NCBI GenBank assembly: GCA_934408705.1
Contig: CAKRVL010000025.1
Coordinates: 1 to 30,417, forward strand
Length of the DNA: 30,417 bases
Source of the DNA: an uncultured Blautia sp.
Lineage (GTDB): Bacteria; Bacillota; Clostridia; Lachnospirales; Lachnospiraceae
Direction of reading: 5' to 3'
Part shown: positions 15,704-22,511 of the stretch, piece by piece
Layout: each line of letters starts with the position of its first letter
How positions within the stretch are numbered: the stretch's first letter is position 1
Program-made: the position numbers and the translations under genes
Notes under the pieces: model-generated
What the model saw: the letters and a program-made list of their open reading frames with translations, nothing else
The model's database searches: none
Told to the model about the DNA's origin: nothing

Positions 15704-16679
15704 TCTGATACGGAAAGTAGCGTCTTTCGCTTACTTCTTTTCCAGTCTCTTTCTCTCCGAAAAGAGCCTCATAAAAAATTTCTCCCTGATCAGACATTTT
15801 TACCGTAGATAACTGCGGTTCATAAATATCAGATATAGAATCATCAAAACCTGCTACGGAAATGTCTTCCGGGACTTTCAGTTTATGGGATTTCAGACAT
15901 CTGATCACGCCTACGGCAATGATATCTGATCCTGCTACTACTGCGGTGGGAAGATCCAGGCTGTTTTCATAAATCTGGTTCATTCCTTTCTCACCGTCTT
16001 CAGTGGAGAAACCGCCTTGATATATGTAGGAATCCGGTACTGAAAGATCTGCTTCCTTCATCGCATCTAAAAAGCCTCTAAGTCGCAGGGTGCCGTTGGT
16101 GTAATCTTCTTTATTTCCTCCTACATATGCAATATGTTTATGACCTTCACCAATAAGGAATTTGGTCATGTCTTTAGTTGCATTGTAGCTGTCAACTGTG
16201 ACTGTGGGAAATTCACAGGGCATATTTTCCGGTGGAGCCTGATTTCCAAGCACTACCGGACATTCAAAGCGGCGAAGCTTTTTCAGAAGCTTTTCGCTTA
16301 AATGTACTCCCTGGAAAATAAGACCGTCTATATTTCGTTCCAGCATATTATCCATAAGGAGAAGTGCTTTTTCTTCGTCAAAATCATAATCACAGACAAT
16401 TACTACTTTATTATGTTTCATGCAGACATCACTGATCTGCTTCAGATGAATGGCTGTAATAGGGTTCCGCACATCAGCTTCCAATACTGCTACCAGGTCT
16501 GTATTCTTGGTGACCAGGCTGCGGGCTGCTGCATTTGGGCGAAAATGGAATTTCTTAATACTTTTCATGACTCTTTCTTTCAGCTCTGGACTTACAGATT
16601 TGGAATCATTCATAACTCTTGATACTGTAGATACAGAAACGCCAGCATCAGCAGCTATATCTTTGATCGTTACTTCCAT
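15666..16679 (-). CDS. LacI/GalR family transcriptional regulator
   Basis: 337 residues. The N-terminal helix-turn-helix reads VTIKDIAADAGVSVSTVSRVMN, followed by the hinge helix region FRPNAAARSL, then a periplasmic-binding-protein-like sugar-sensing core (NIDGLIFQG, VTVDSYNATKDMTKFLIGEGHKHIAYVGG, VVAGSDIIAVGVIRCLKSHKLKVPEDISVAGFDDS). GAGAGGAC precedes the ATG. Length is complete, though the last few residues (STRRINA) lie at the junction with the permease remnant and may be altered. CG-centred palindromes typical of this family lie upstream of the gene, which suggests autoregulation. Ligand unknown; the linked enzymes suggest a manno- or gluco-oligosaccharide. Confidence 0.93.
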   Translation of the reverse strand: MEVTIKDIAADAGVSVSTVSRVMNDSKSVSPELKERVMKSIKKFHFRPNAAARSLVTKNTDLVAVLEADVRNPITAIHLKQISDVCMKHNKVVIVCDYDFDEEKALLLMDNMLERNIDGLIFQGVHLSEKLLKKLRRFECPVVLGNQAPPENMPCEFPTVTVDSYNATKDMTKFLIGEGHKHIAYVGGNKEDYTNGTLRLRGFLDAMKEADLSVPDSYIYQGGFSTEDGEKGMNQIYENSLDLPTAVVAGSDIIAVGVIRCLKSHKLKVPEDISVAGFDDSISDIYEPQLSTVKMSDQGEIFYEALFGEKETGKEVSERRYFPYQIVRRSSTRRINA

Positions 16680-16757
16680 CTCTTCACCGTCCTCTCTTCA
16701 GTAACATTCTTTCATAACAATGCCACAAGATCGTGACAGTTGGCACTTGGAGGGGGA

Positions 16758-16805
16758 AGCCGGTTCCCTTAATTTAATTGTGAGGGTTCTTAAAGGGAAC
16801 TGGCT
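16758..16805. repeat. Long inverted repeat in the lacI leader
   Basis: AGCCGGTTCCCTTAA (16758-16772) pairs with TTAAAGGGAACTGGCT (16790-16805), with one mismatch and one bulge around a 17-base loop. No T run follows on either side, so it is not a simple terminator. It would form a stable hairpin in the lacI leader RNA or could bind a dimeric protein. Confidence 0.55.
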
Positions 16806-16815
16806 GCCTATTTGG

Positions 16816-16828
16816 GATAACGTTTTCC
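16816..16828. promoter_or_regulatory. Secondary LacI-family operator-like site
   Basis: GATAACGTTTTCC shares the AACGTT core and right half of the better site at 16891, about 75 bases away. A pair of sites at this spacing suits looping by a tetrameric or dimeric LacI-type repressor, though the left half is degenerate. Confidence 0.4.
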
Positions 16829-16890
16829 TACGTATTTTCAAGGTTTATGGCTATTTTTCTAGGAAATCGAGAAGGTATTTCATGTTTGTC

Positions 16891-16904
16891 TGAAAACGTT
16901 TTCC
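16891..16904. promoter_or_regulatory. LacI/CcpA-type operator just downstream of the lacI promoter
   Basis: TGAAAACGTTTTCC contains the perfect palindrome GAAAACGTTTTC centred on CG and matches a catabolite-responsive element except at the last base. It lies at about +7 to +20 of the predicted lacI transcript. Either autoregulation by this LacI or control by CcpA is plausible. Confidence 0.6.
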
Positions 16905-16916
16905 TGTTGTGGCTTT

Positions 16917-16945
16917 ATAGTAGCACTGAGCAATTCATTTTTCAA
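16917..16945 (-). promoter_or_regulatory. Promoter of lacI
   Basis: Minus strand TTGAAA (16940-16945), 17-base spacer, TACTAT (16917-16922; 4 of 6). Start near 16910, followed directly by the operator. The remainder of the 16680-17175 gap is AT-rich and shows no gene; an imperfect GAAAAGGTTTTC copy of the operator is at about 17028-17040. Confidence 0.5.
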
Positions 16946-17087
16946 CTGTTTTGTGCGAATATTCATCATTTCGTCTATTTTAATAAATTTTTATCCGTAT
17001 TTTTGTGCGTTTTCCTGTTGTTTTTGGGAAAAGGTTTTCTCGAATGATAATATTACACTATTTAGAATTTCAGATGTCATAAATAGA

Positions 17088-17124
17088 AAGCGGAAGTCTG
17101 ACTTTTTCAATCAGATTTCCGCTT
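17088..17124 (-). terminator. Terminator hairpin of the ftsH operon
   Basis: AAGCGGAAGTCTGA (17088-17101) pairs with TCAGATTTCCGCTT (17111-17124), 14 base pairs with one mismatch/wobble. On the minus strand the stem is followed by a modest TTCTATTT. It closes the operon coiled-coil gene-ftsH-DUF308. Confidence 0.65.
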
Positions 17125-17175
17125 ACGTTTTATACCTTTATATTTTTGTGGGATATATCATTTACATTACGCCGG

Positions 17176-17718
17176 TTACATCCACCCGGCGTCCATATCA
17201 CTGCAGGCCATTACAACACAATCAATGCCAAGGAGGATCAGATAGCATCCGATAATAAAGCCGGTGGAAAATAGCGCTACACTTGGCCAGATAATCATCA
17301 GACAGCCCAGGATAATTCCCAGAATATTTACGGTCATGGTGAAATAATAGTAAAATTTTCCAATCAGGCGGACCATTGGAAGATGTGTCAACCTGGATAC
17401 AGCGTGCGCGATGAACCATATCGGAAGGAGAAGCGTCATGATCAACGCTCCTGCATTTGGATACATCAGCAGCATTAAGCCTGCGAGAATACTTAAAATC
17501 CCGGACACAAGTGAAACAGTAGGGCCAAATCCAATATAGCGTTCTGTTTTTGCATAAAATACAATGTCTGAGATGCCGGTAATAACAGCAAGGATTCCGT
17601 AGATAATAGTCACACCTCTAAGCATACTGCCCGGATTGAGCAAGGTATAAATTCCAAGAAGTATCAGCAGGATTCCCAGAGTGAGCTCCAGCCAGCCATA
17701 ACGTGAACGTCTTCTCAT
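17176..17718 (-). CDS. DUF308 / HdeD-like membrane protein
   Basis: 180 residues, about six transmembrane helices arranged as three hairpins (for example LTLGILLILLGIYTLLNPG, VSLVSGILSILAGLMLLMYP, NILGIILGCLMIIWPSVALF), the internal repeat pattern LGILLILLGI..P.....L typical of DUF308/HdeD proteins. In E. coli HdeD is linked to acid tolerance, but the biochemical role of the family is unknown. Its ATG overlaps the ftsH stop codon (ATGA), so it is translationally coupled to the membrane protease; a role in membrane stress is an inference from that. A GC-rich inverted repeat (17169-17192) spans its stop codon. Confidence 0.85.
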   Translation of the reverse strand: MRRRSRYGWLELTLGILLILLGIYTLLNPGSMLRGVTIIYGILAVITGISDIVFYAKTERYIGFGPTVSLVSGILSILAGLMLLMYPNAGALIMTLLLPIWFIAHAVSRLTHLPMVRLIGKFYYYFTMTVNILGIILGCLMIIWPSVALFSTGFIIGCYLILLGIDCVVMACSDMDAGWM

Positions 17719-19547
17719 TTTTCCTCACCCTCCTCTTTTTTATTCAGGATCTCCATAAATTCTTCTCCGGTTATAGTTTCTTTTTCATAAAGGAACATAG
17801 CCAGCTCATCCAGCTTCTTACGGTTGTCTGAAAGGATTTTCTTAGCCTTATCGTGTTCCCTTTTTACAAGCTCTACAACCTTCTCGTCAATTTCCTTCTG
17901 AGTATCTGCCGAGCAGGAAAGGGAAGCATCACCGCCAAGGTACTGATTGGTAACAGTCTCCATGGCTACCATGTCAAATTTATCCGTCATTCCATAACGT
18001 GTGATCATGGCTCTGGCGATTTTCGTCGCCTGTTCAATATCATTAGATGCGCCGGTCGTAATCTCACCGAAAACAATTTCCTCAGCTGCGCGCCCGCCGG
18101 TAAATGTAGCGATCTTGTTCTCCAGCTCTTTCTTTGTCATCAGATATTTGTCTCCGGTCTCAACCTGCATGGTGTAACCCAGAGCACCGGAGGTACGGGG
18201 GATAATGGTGATTTTCTGCACTGGGGCAGAATGACTCTGAAGAGCCGCAACAAGAGCATGCCCAATTTCATGATAGGCAACTACCTTTTTCTCCTGGTCA
18301 GAAAGCACTGCGTTTTTCTTCTGATAGCCTGCAATTACTACTTCTATACTTTCCTCCAGGTCTGCCTCTGTCACTATGGTACGTCCACTGCGGACAGCAC
18401 GAAGGGCCGCTTCATTGATAATATTTGCCAGTTCAGCACCAGATGCTCCGGATGCCATACGGGCGATAGTGTGAAAATCCACATCATCAGATGCTTTTAT
18501 TTTTCTTGCATGAACCTTCAGAATAGCCTCGCGTCCCGCAAGGTCCGGAAGTTCAACCGGCACACGACGGTCAAATCGTCCCGGACGGGTAAGCGCCGGA
18601 TCAAGGGATTCCGGGCGGTTAGTGGCCGCCAGAATAATGACACCGTTGTTACCCTCAAATCCATCCATCTCTGTAAGCAGCTGGTTCAAGGTCTGCTCTC
18701 TTTCATCATTACCGCCAACCTGACCGTCACGTTTTTTGCCAATGGCATCAATCTCATCAATAAATACAATACATGGTGCCTTCTCCTTCGCCTGCTTAAA
18801 AAGATCACGAACCTTGGAGGCACCCATACCTACGAACATTTCCACAAACTCAGAGCCGGACATGGAGAAAAACGGAACATTTGCTTCTCCGGCAACTGCT
18901 TTGGCAAGCATTGTTTTACCTGTACCTGGAGGGCCTACAAGGAGAACGCCTTTGGGCATGGAGGCTCCAACGTCTGTATATTTCTTTGGATTATGGAGAT
19001 AGTCTACGATTTCAGCCAAGTTTTCTTTGGCCTCATCCTCTCCTGCTACGTCAGTAAAACGGATTCCTTCACTGGACTGGACATAAACCTTTGCGTTGCT
19101 CTTTCCCATGCCAAACGCCATGGAATTTTTGCCTCCAGCCTGTTCCATCAGCTTCTTGGCCATATAATTTCCAAGAACTATGAAAATGATCATAGGCAGA
19201 AGTCCCGTTACCAGAAAGCTGAGAATAGGGGATGTCTGTCGGTCAATGTCTTTCGTAAAGGTTGCACCGCACTTATATAAGCGGTCAGTAAGCTCAGGAT
19301 CATTCATAAGACCTGTTTTATAAATTTTTTCATCATTTTTGTCAGTAAATACAATCTGATTATCTTCAACTTCAACCTTACCGATATTTTTTGCATCAAT
19401 CATGCTCATAAAGGTACCATAATCAGTTTCTTCTACCTGGCTCTCCATCAAAATAGGCGAAACTACCAGATTAAAAACGATCAGCACCAGAAGCACGATG
19501 CCGTAGTAATAAATCAACGGCTTTTTTGGGGTTTTTACTTCTTTCAT
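17715..19547 (-). CDS. ftsH: ATP-dependent zinc metalloprotease FtsH
   Basis: 610 residues. Two transmembrane helices near the N-terminus (about 11-33 and 107-127) frame a small extracytoplasmic domain. The AAA+ domain has Walker A GPPGTGKT (205-212), Walker B IVFIDEID, pore loop FVGMGAS and the second region of homology [22 protein letters not shown]. The protease domain has the zinc site HEIGH (426-430) with the third ligand Asp503 in SNDIEQAT. FtsH forms hexamers in the membrane that extract and degrade misfolded membrane proteins and some regulators. AAAGGA precedes the ATG. It sits between a coiled-coil protein and the overlapping DUF308 gene. Confidence 0.97.
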   Translation of the reverse strand: MKEVKTPKKPLIYYYGIVLLVLIVFNLVVSPILMESQVEETDYGTFMSMIDAKNIGKVEVEDNQIVFTDKNDEKIYKTGLMNDPELTDRLYKCGATFTKDIDRQTSPILSFLVTGLLPMIIFIVLGNYMAKKLMEQAGGKNSMAFGMGKSNAKVYVQSSEGIRFTDVAGEDEAKENLAEIVDYLHNPKKYTDVGASMPKGVLLVGPPGTGKTMLAKAVAGEANVPFFSMSGSEFVEMFVGMGASKVRDLFKQAKEKAPCIVFIDEIDAIGKKRDGQVGGNDEREQTLNQLLTEMDGFEGNNGVIILAATNRPESLDPALTRPGRFDRRVPVELPDLAGREAILKVHARKIKASDDVDFHTIARMASGASGAELANIINEAALRAVRSGRTIVTEADLEESIEVVIAGYQKKNAVLSDQEKKVVAYHEIGHALVAALQSHSAPVQKITIIPRTSGALGYTMQVETGDKYLMTKKELENKIATFTGGRAAEEIVFGEITTGASNDIEQATKIARAMITRYGMTDKFDMVAMETVTNQYLGGDASLSCSADTQKEIDEKVVELVKREHDKAKKILSDNRKKLDELAMFLYEKETITGEEFMEILNKKEEGEEK

Positions 19548-19593
19548 AGTTGCAATCCTTTCTTATGTAAACCAACATTATCTGCTTCTCTAG

Positions 19594-19641
19594 CTATTTC
19601 TCTCCCTACTTTTCTACTTACTTTTCCGCCTACTTTTCTGC
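19594..19641 (-). repeat. Four 12-bp tandem units, each ending in an in-frame stop codon
   Basis: Reading on the minus strand from the last codons of the coiled-coil gene: GCAGAAAAGTAG, GCGGAAAAGTAA, GTAGAAAAGTAG, GGAGAGAAATAG. Only the first belongs to the gene (Ala-Glu-Lys-stop); the next three repeat the same ending in the same frame. It lies in the intergenic space just before the ftsH ribosome binding site. Confidence 0.75.
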
Positions 19642-20070
19642 TTCCTTCTTGTCTTCCAGGCGCTGGGCTTCAATAGCTTCCAGTGATACCAGAAGCGCCC
19701 TGCCGACTGCCTGCATGGCAAAATCAAGAGCGTATTCTGCGGTGAGGATTTTCTCTTCTGCACCCGGGAGGACATTTCCCAATACCGGCTGTTCATTTTT
19801 CAAATTGATATTTTCTGTCTCCAGTACTTTCCCCACGGCAGCCTCCACCTGATCGTAAACACCAGCCAGCTTCATTACGCATCCGGTTCTGGAATGGCGA
19901 AGCCGGTTTTCCAAAGTGATCCGATTTTCCTGACATTCCTGACGAAGTTCCTGGATCTGCTGGTGAAGTCTTTCCTCATCCATACTCTCTGCCAACTGGA
20001 TCCGACTGTGCGTCTGTTCCAGTTTTTTATCCAGCTCGTACATTTTCACGGATAGTATTTCGTGTGCCAT
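19630..20070 (-). CDS. Hypothetical coiled-coil protein upstream of ftsH
   Basis: 146 residues, not recognised. The first ~60 residues are strongly charged and heptad-like (MYELDKKLEQTHSRIQLAES, LHQQIQELRQECQENRITLE), predicting a coiled coil. The second half (residues about 95-146) is an Ala/Leu/Glu-rich helix pair, with a Lys/Glu tail. No signal peptide, membrane helix or conserved metal motif. AGGAGG lies about ten bases before the ATG, and a good promoter is upstream. As first gene of the ftsH-DUF308 operon it could be a soluble partner or adaptor of the protease; this rests on position only. Confidence 0.75.
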   Translation of the reverse strand: MAHEILSVKMYELDKKLEQTHSRIQLAESMDEERLHQQIQELRQECQENRITLENRLRHSRTGCVMKLAGVYDQVEAAVGKVLETENINLKNEQPVLGNVLPGAEEKILTAEYALDFAMQAVGRALLVSLEAIEAQRLEDKKEAEK

Positions 20071-20100
20071 CTAAGCATCTCCTCCTCTCCTGATAATTTT

Positions 20101-20129
20101 ATTCTAGTACATGCAGGAAAAAGTGTCGA
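20101..20129 (-). promoter_or_regulatory. Promoter of the coiled-coil gene-ftsH-DUF308 operon
   Basis: Minus strand TCGACA (20124-20129; 5 of 6), 17-base spacer, TAGAAT (20101-20106; 5 of 6), about 30 bases ahead of the first gene's ATG. I see no CtsR- or HrcA-type heat-shock operator beside it. Confidence 0.6.
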
Positions 20130-20152
20130 TAGTCAGAACTCCGGGCGTGTAT

Positions 20153-20185
20153 AGACAAAACAAGGGAAGTGTAAAAACACCTCCC
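20153..20185 (-). terminator. Intrinsic terminator of the membrane protein-tetR operon
   Basis: Minus strand GGGAGGTGT-TTTT-ACACTTCCC (20164-20185; one wobble pair) followed by TTGTTTTGTC. It separates tetR from the ftsH operon promoter. Confidence 0.7.
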
Positions 20186-20210
20186 CCGTTTACGTTACTA
20201 TATGATATTT

Positions 20211-20744
20211 TTATAACTCCCTGGGAACAAACTTTCCCATCATAATCAGATATACTTCATGTACGATCATATCCAGATTCTTCGTATCTTCTGGTGTCCA
20301 ATCCTGGAGAAGACCAAAGATAGCACGACTATGATAGCGAAGGATCAGCTTCAATTCCTGATGGCTGCAATTCTGGTACAGATTTTCTTCTTCCACAATG
20401 CTCTCGAACAGCTCATATGCCCCTTGCACAAGAGTTTGTTCCAGTTCTTTGCCATAATTGCTTTCTATACCTTTTCGCACTTCAGGTGTCGCGTTGATTG
20501 CAAAAACGAACAGATATTTCAACGCTTCCTCTGCTCCGCCCTGCTCTCTACACTCCTCCAGAAGTCGCTTCGTGCCCTGCTTTATACTCCATTGGATCAA
20601 ATCCGGAATGCCCTCGAAATGATAGTAAAAGGCCTGTCTGGTAATCTGGCACTCCTCTACGATATCCTTAACAGTAAGCTTCTTCACTTTTTTCTCAAGA
20701 ACCAGCTTCCGGGCTGCTGCCGCAATAATTTCCTTCATGTCCAT
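20211..20744 (-). CDS. TetR/AcrR family transcriptional regulator
   Basis: 177 residues. The N-terminal DNA-binding domain (about 1-50) reads EIIAAAARKLVLEKKVKKLTVKDIVEECQITRQAFYYHFEG, the standard TetR helix-turn-helix with the YYHF end. The rest is the variable helical ligand/dimer domain. It starts three bases after the stop codon of the upstream membrane protein gene, with no good ribosome binding site of its own, so translation is probably coupled; ATG 20744 and ATG 20738 are both possible. It may control its own operon through the GTTAC-N2-GTAAC palindromes at 21496-21539. Ligand unknown. Confidence 0.9.
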   Translation of the reverse strand: MDMKEIIAAAARKLVLEKKVKKLTVKDIVEECQITRQAFYYHFEGIPDLIQWSIKQGTKRLLEECREQGGAEEALKYLFVFAINATPEVRKGIESNYGKELEQTLVQGAYELFESIVEEENLYQNCSHQELKLILRYHSRAIFGLLQDWTPEDTKNLDMIVHEVYLIMMGKFVPREL

Positions 20745-20747
20745 AGA

Positions 20748-21368
20748 TTATTGTTCGCTTTCTGTATCCGCCGCTTCTGTATCCGCAACTCTTGCCTGCA
20801 TAGCAGCTCGCTCCTTGATACTTTTCTTCGGCGCTGCCGGCTGATTTCGCTGTGGTGATTTCTTCTTCGCCGGATCTACTGCATATTTGCGCTCCGGGTC
20901 AGCCTTGGCAACCTTAATATATCGGGTTGCTCCCCAAAGCAAAAACAGCGGAAGTACGATTGAGGTAAAAAGAAGCCCCAGGTTCATCAGACCGGTAAAG
21001 AACAGCACTACCTGCAGCAACAGCTCTGCAACCAGCAATGAAATTACAATCTTCACAATAAACCGACTCTTATCAATCCGATTAGAATTCTTCAATGTGA
21101 GGAAGCCGGCTACCACCTCCCAGATTCCTACTGCAATAAAGCAAATCCCAATTCCCTGCAGGAATCCACCCTGGATGCCGGCTTTCTGAAGAAGTTCCAC
21201 ATATTCTGCCGTTCCCTTATTCGCTTCAATAACTATCATAAAAAAGTTAATTCCATACATCAATGTAGATGTAATAGCTGAAAATATCAGGAAAGCACTT
21301 CCGAACATCAAGCTCATCCTGCCATTTATAGCCTGTCTGGCTACTTTTTGCCTTTCAAACTGATCCAT
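20748..21368 (-). CDS. Hypothetical four-helix membrane protein co-transcribed with tetR
   Basis: 206 residues from ATG 21368, not recognised. Hydrophobic segments: about 20-45 (MFGSAFLIFSAITSTLMYGI), 65-90 (LQGIGICFIAVGIWEVVAGF), and a double span at 102-150 (IVKIVISLLVAELLLQVVLF, then LGLLFTSIVLPLFLLWGA). The ~50-residue C-terminal tail is hydrophilic, basic then acidic (Lys/Pro-rich, ending TEAADTESEQ), and probably cytoplasmic. GAGAGGCAGGATAAGG precedes the ATG. An upstream TTG (21398) would add ten residues and is less likely. As it shares an operon with a TetR regulator, it may be the regulator's target or a sensor; this is inference. Confidence 0.7.
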   Translation of the reverse strand: MDQFERQKVARQAINGRMSLMFGSAFLIFSAITSTLMYGINFFMIVIEANKGTAEYVELLQKAGIQGGFLQGIGICFIAVGIWEVVAGFLTLKNSNRIDKSRFIVKIVISLLVAELLLQVVLFFTGLMNLGLLFTSIVLPLFLLWGATRYIKVAKADPERKYAVDPAKKKSPQRNQPAAPKKSIKERAAMQARVADTEAADTESEQ

Positions 21369-21495
21369 AACCTTATCCTGCCTCTCTTTTTTCGTCAAGC
21401 GGATATTCCCGCTCCGCTTTTCTGCTCACAAACCAATTATACATATTTTATCACAAGAATATTGATTTTTCAATGAAACTGCATCTGCAAACCAC

Positions 21496-21539
21496 GTTAC
21501 CTGTAACTCCCCGTTACTGTTCACTCCGTTACCAGTAAC
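21496..21539. promoter_or_regulatory. Array of three GTTAC-N2-GTAAC palindromes, candidate TetR operators
   Basis: GTTACCTGTAAC (21496-21507), a degenerate GTTACTGTTCAC (21513-21524) and GTTACCAGTAAC (21528-21539). The two outer sites are perfect 5+2+5 palindromes whose starts are 32 bases apart, about three helical turns; the centre site is 17 and 15 bases from its neighbours. The array lies between the tetR operon (-) and the thiE promoter (+). Confidence 0.55.
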
Positions 21540-21571
21540 ACGCTTCGCGATGCACTGAAGCCTTAATTTCC

Positions 21572-21600
21572 TTTACTTTTTATATCTCTTTTCATATAAT
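21572..21600 (+). promoter_or_regulatory. Promoter upstream of thiE
   Basis: TTTACT (21572-21577), 17-base spacer, perfect TATAAT (21595-21600). The -10 box is part of a 10-base direct repeat (TCATATAATG) that recurs at 21800-21809, on the other side of the MITE-like element. Transcripts starting near 21607 would begin with that element. Confidence 0.55.
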
Positions 21601-21601
21601 G

Positions 21602-21799
21602 ATACCAGTGTCAAAAGGTCAAAAAGCTGTTCGTGCTTGCACGATAAGGCTTTTGAACTTGGGACACGCCAAATATGAGAAAGTAGCGATTTACGCAGTA
21701 AATCAGCGGATTTCGAATATTTGGAGGATTGCGGGAGCAGCGTAACTGCGTAGCAATCCGGGTATCAAATGAGTGTCAAAAGACCTTTTGACACTCATA
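21602..21799. mobile_element. 198-bp MITE-like element with terminal inverted repeats and strong RNA folding potential
   Basis: The ends AGTGTCAAAAGGTC (21607-21620) and GACCTTTTGACACT (21782-21795) are perfect inverted repeats, extending with mismatches to about 18 bases. The element is bracketed by TCATATAATG at 21592-21601 and 21800-21809, as expected for a target-site duplication. Inside are several hairpins: 21622-21654 (AAAAGC/GCTTTT with inner CGTGC/GCACG), a long stem CCAAATAT/ATATTTGG (21669-21676 with 21717-21724) enclosing GATTTAC/GTAAATC (21688-21704), and GGATTGC/GCAATCC (21726-21759) with inner GCAG/CTGC. The right end is itself a 30-base palindrome (21769-21798). No open reading frame. 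It may be a non-autonomous mobile element or a structured RNA. Confidence 0.65.
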
Positions 21800-21851
21800 T
21801 CATATAATGGTAATAACACAGTCACAAAAACAGGAAAGGCAGGTTTTACAA

Positions 21852-22511
21852 ATGAATTGCAGTAAAAAAGAACTTTTACTTTATGCCGTTACAGACCGCA
21901 GCTGGTTAAATGGCAAAACCTTATATGAGCAAGTGGAAGATACCTTAAAAGGTGGCACCACCTTCGTTCAGCTTCGCGAAAAAGATCTGGATACAGATAA
22001 TTTTCTGAAGGAAGCCCTGGAAATCAAAGAATTATGCGCCAGATACCATGTACCTTTTGTTATCAATGATAATGTAGAAATCGCAAAAGAAATCAACGCT
22101 GATGGTGTCCATGTAGGTCAGGAGGACATGGCCGCAGCTAATGCAAGAGCAATTCTCGGTCCGGATAAAATTATCGGTGTTTCCGCCCACACAGTTGAAG
22201 AAGCTATCCAGGCAGAAAAAAATGGTGCAGATTATCTTGGTGTAGGCGCCGCTTTCCAGACCGGAACCAAGAAAAACGCCGGATGTATCAGTCATGAAAC
22301 GATCAAACAGATCTGTGAAGCCGTAAGCATCCCAGTCGTAGCTATCGGCGGAATTTCTCATGACAACGTTATGGAGCTTGCCGGAAGCGGAATATGCGGA
22401 GTTGCGGTAATCAGCGCTCTCTTTGCCGCAAATGATATTGAAAAAGCTACCAAAGAGTTGAAAGAGCTTACCACAAAGATGGTCCAGCAGAAGGACGCCC
22501 TTTCATGTTAA
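21852..22511 (+). CDS. thiE: Thiamine-phosphate synthase
   Basis: 219 residues, TIM-barrel enzyme that joins HMP pyrophosphate and thiazole phosphate to give thiamine monophosphate. Motifs: FVQLREKD (38-45), FVINDNVEIAKEINADGVHVGQED (phosphate and pyrimidine binding), IIGVSAHTVEEA, YLGVGAAFQTGTKK (the usual FPTxTK has Gln in place of Pro) and VVAIGGIS. I start at ATG 21852, preceded by GGAAAGGCAGG; an ATG at 21807 lies inside a -10-like sequence. No TPP riboswitch is visible upstream, unusual for thi genes. The stop codon overlaps the following HAD gene. No other thi gene is in the window, so thiE may serve salvage. Confidence 0.95.
   Translation: MNCSKKELLLYAVTDRSWLNGKTLYEQVEDTLKGGTTFVQLREKDLDTDNFLKEALEIKELCARYHVPFVINDNVEIAKEINADGVHVGQEDMAAANARAILGPDKIIGVSAHTVEEAIQAEKNGADYLGVGAAFQTGTKKNAGCISHETIKQICEAVSIPVVAIGGISHDNVMELAGSGICGVAVISALFAANDIEKATKELKELTTKMVQQKDALSC

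Noticed and set aside
17853..19280. 475-codon plus-strand frame opposite ftsH
   Set aside because: Exactly antisense to the conserved AAA+ and protease domains of FtsH; no recognisable domain.
21602..21851. TPP riboswitch before thiE
   Set aside because: No CUGAGA or ACCUGA core motif; the fold there belongs to the MITE-like element.
21807..21851. Upstream ATG for thiE
   Set aside because: It overlaps a -10-like TATAAT, has no ribosome binding site and adds 15 residues unlike the family; ATG 21852 has GGAAAGGCAGG.
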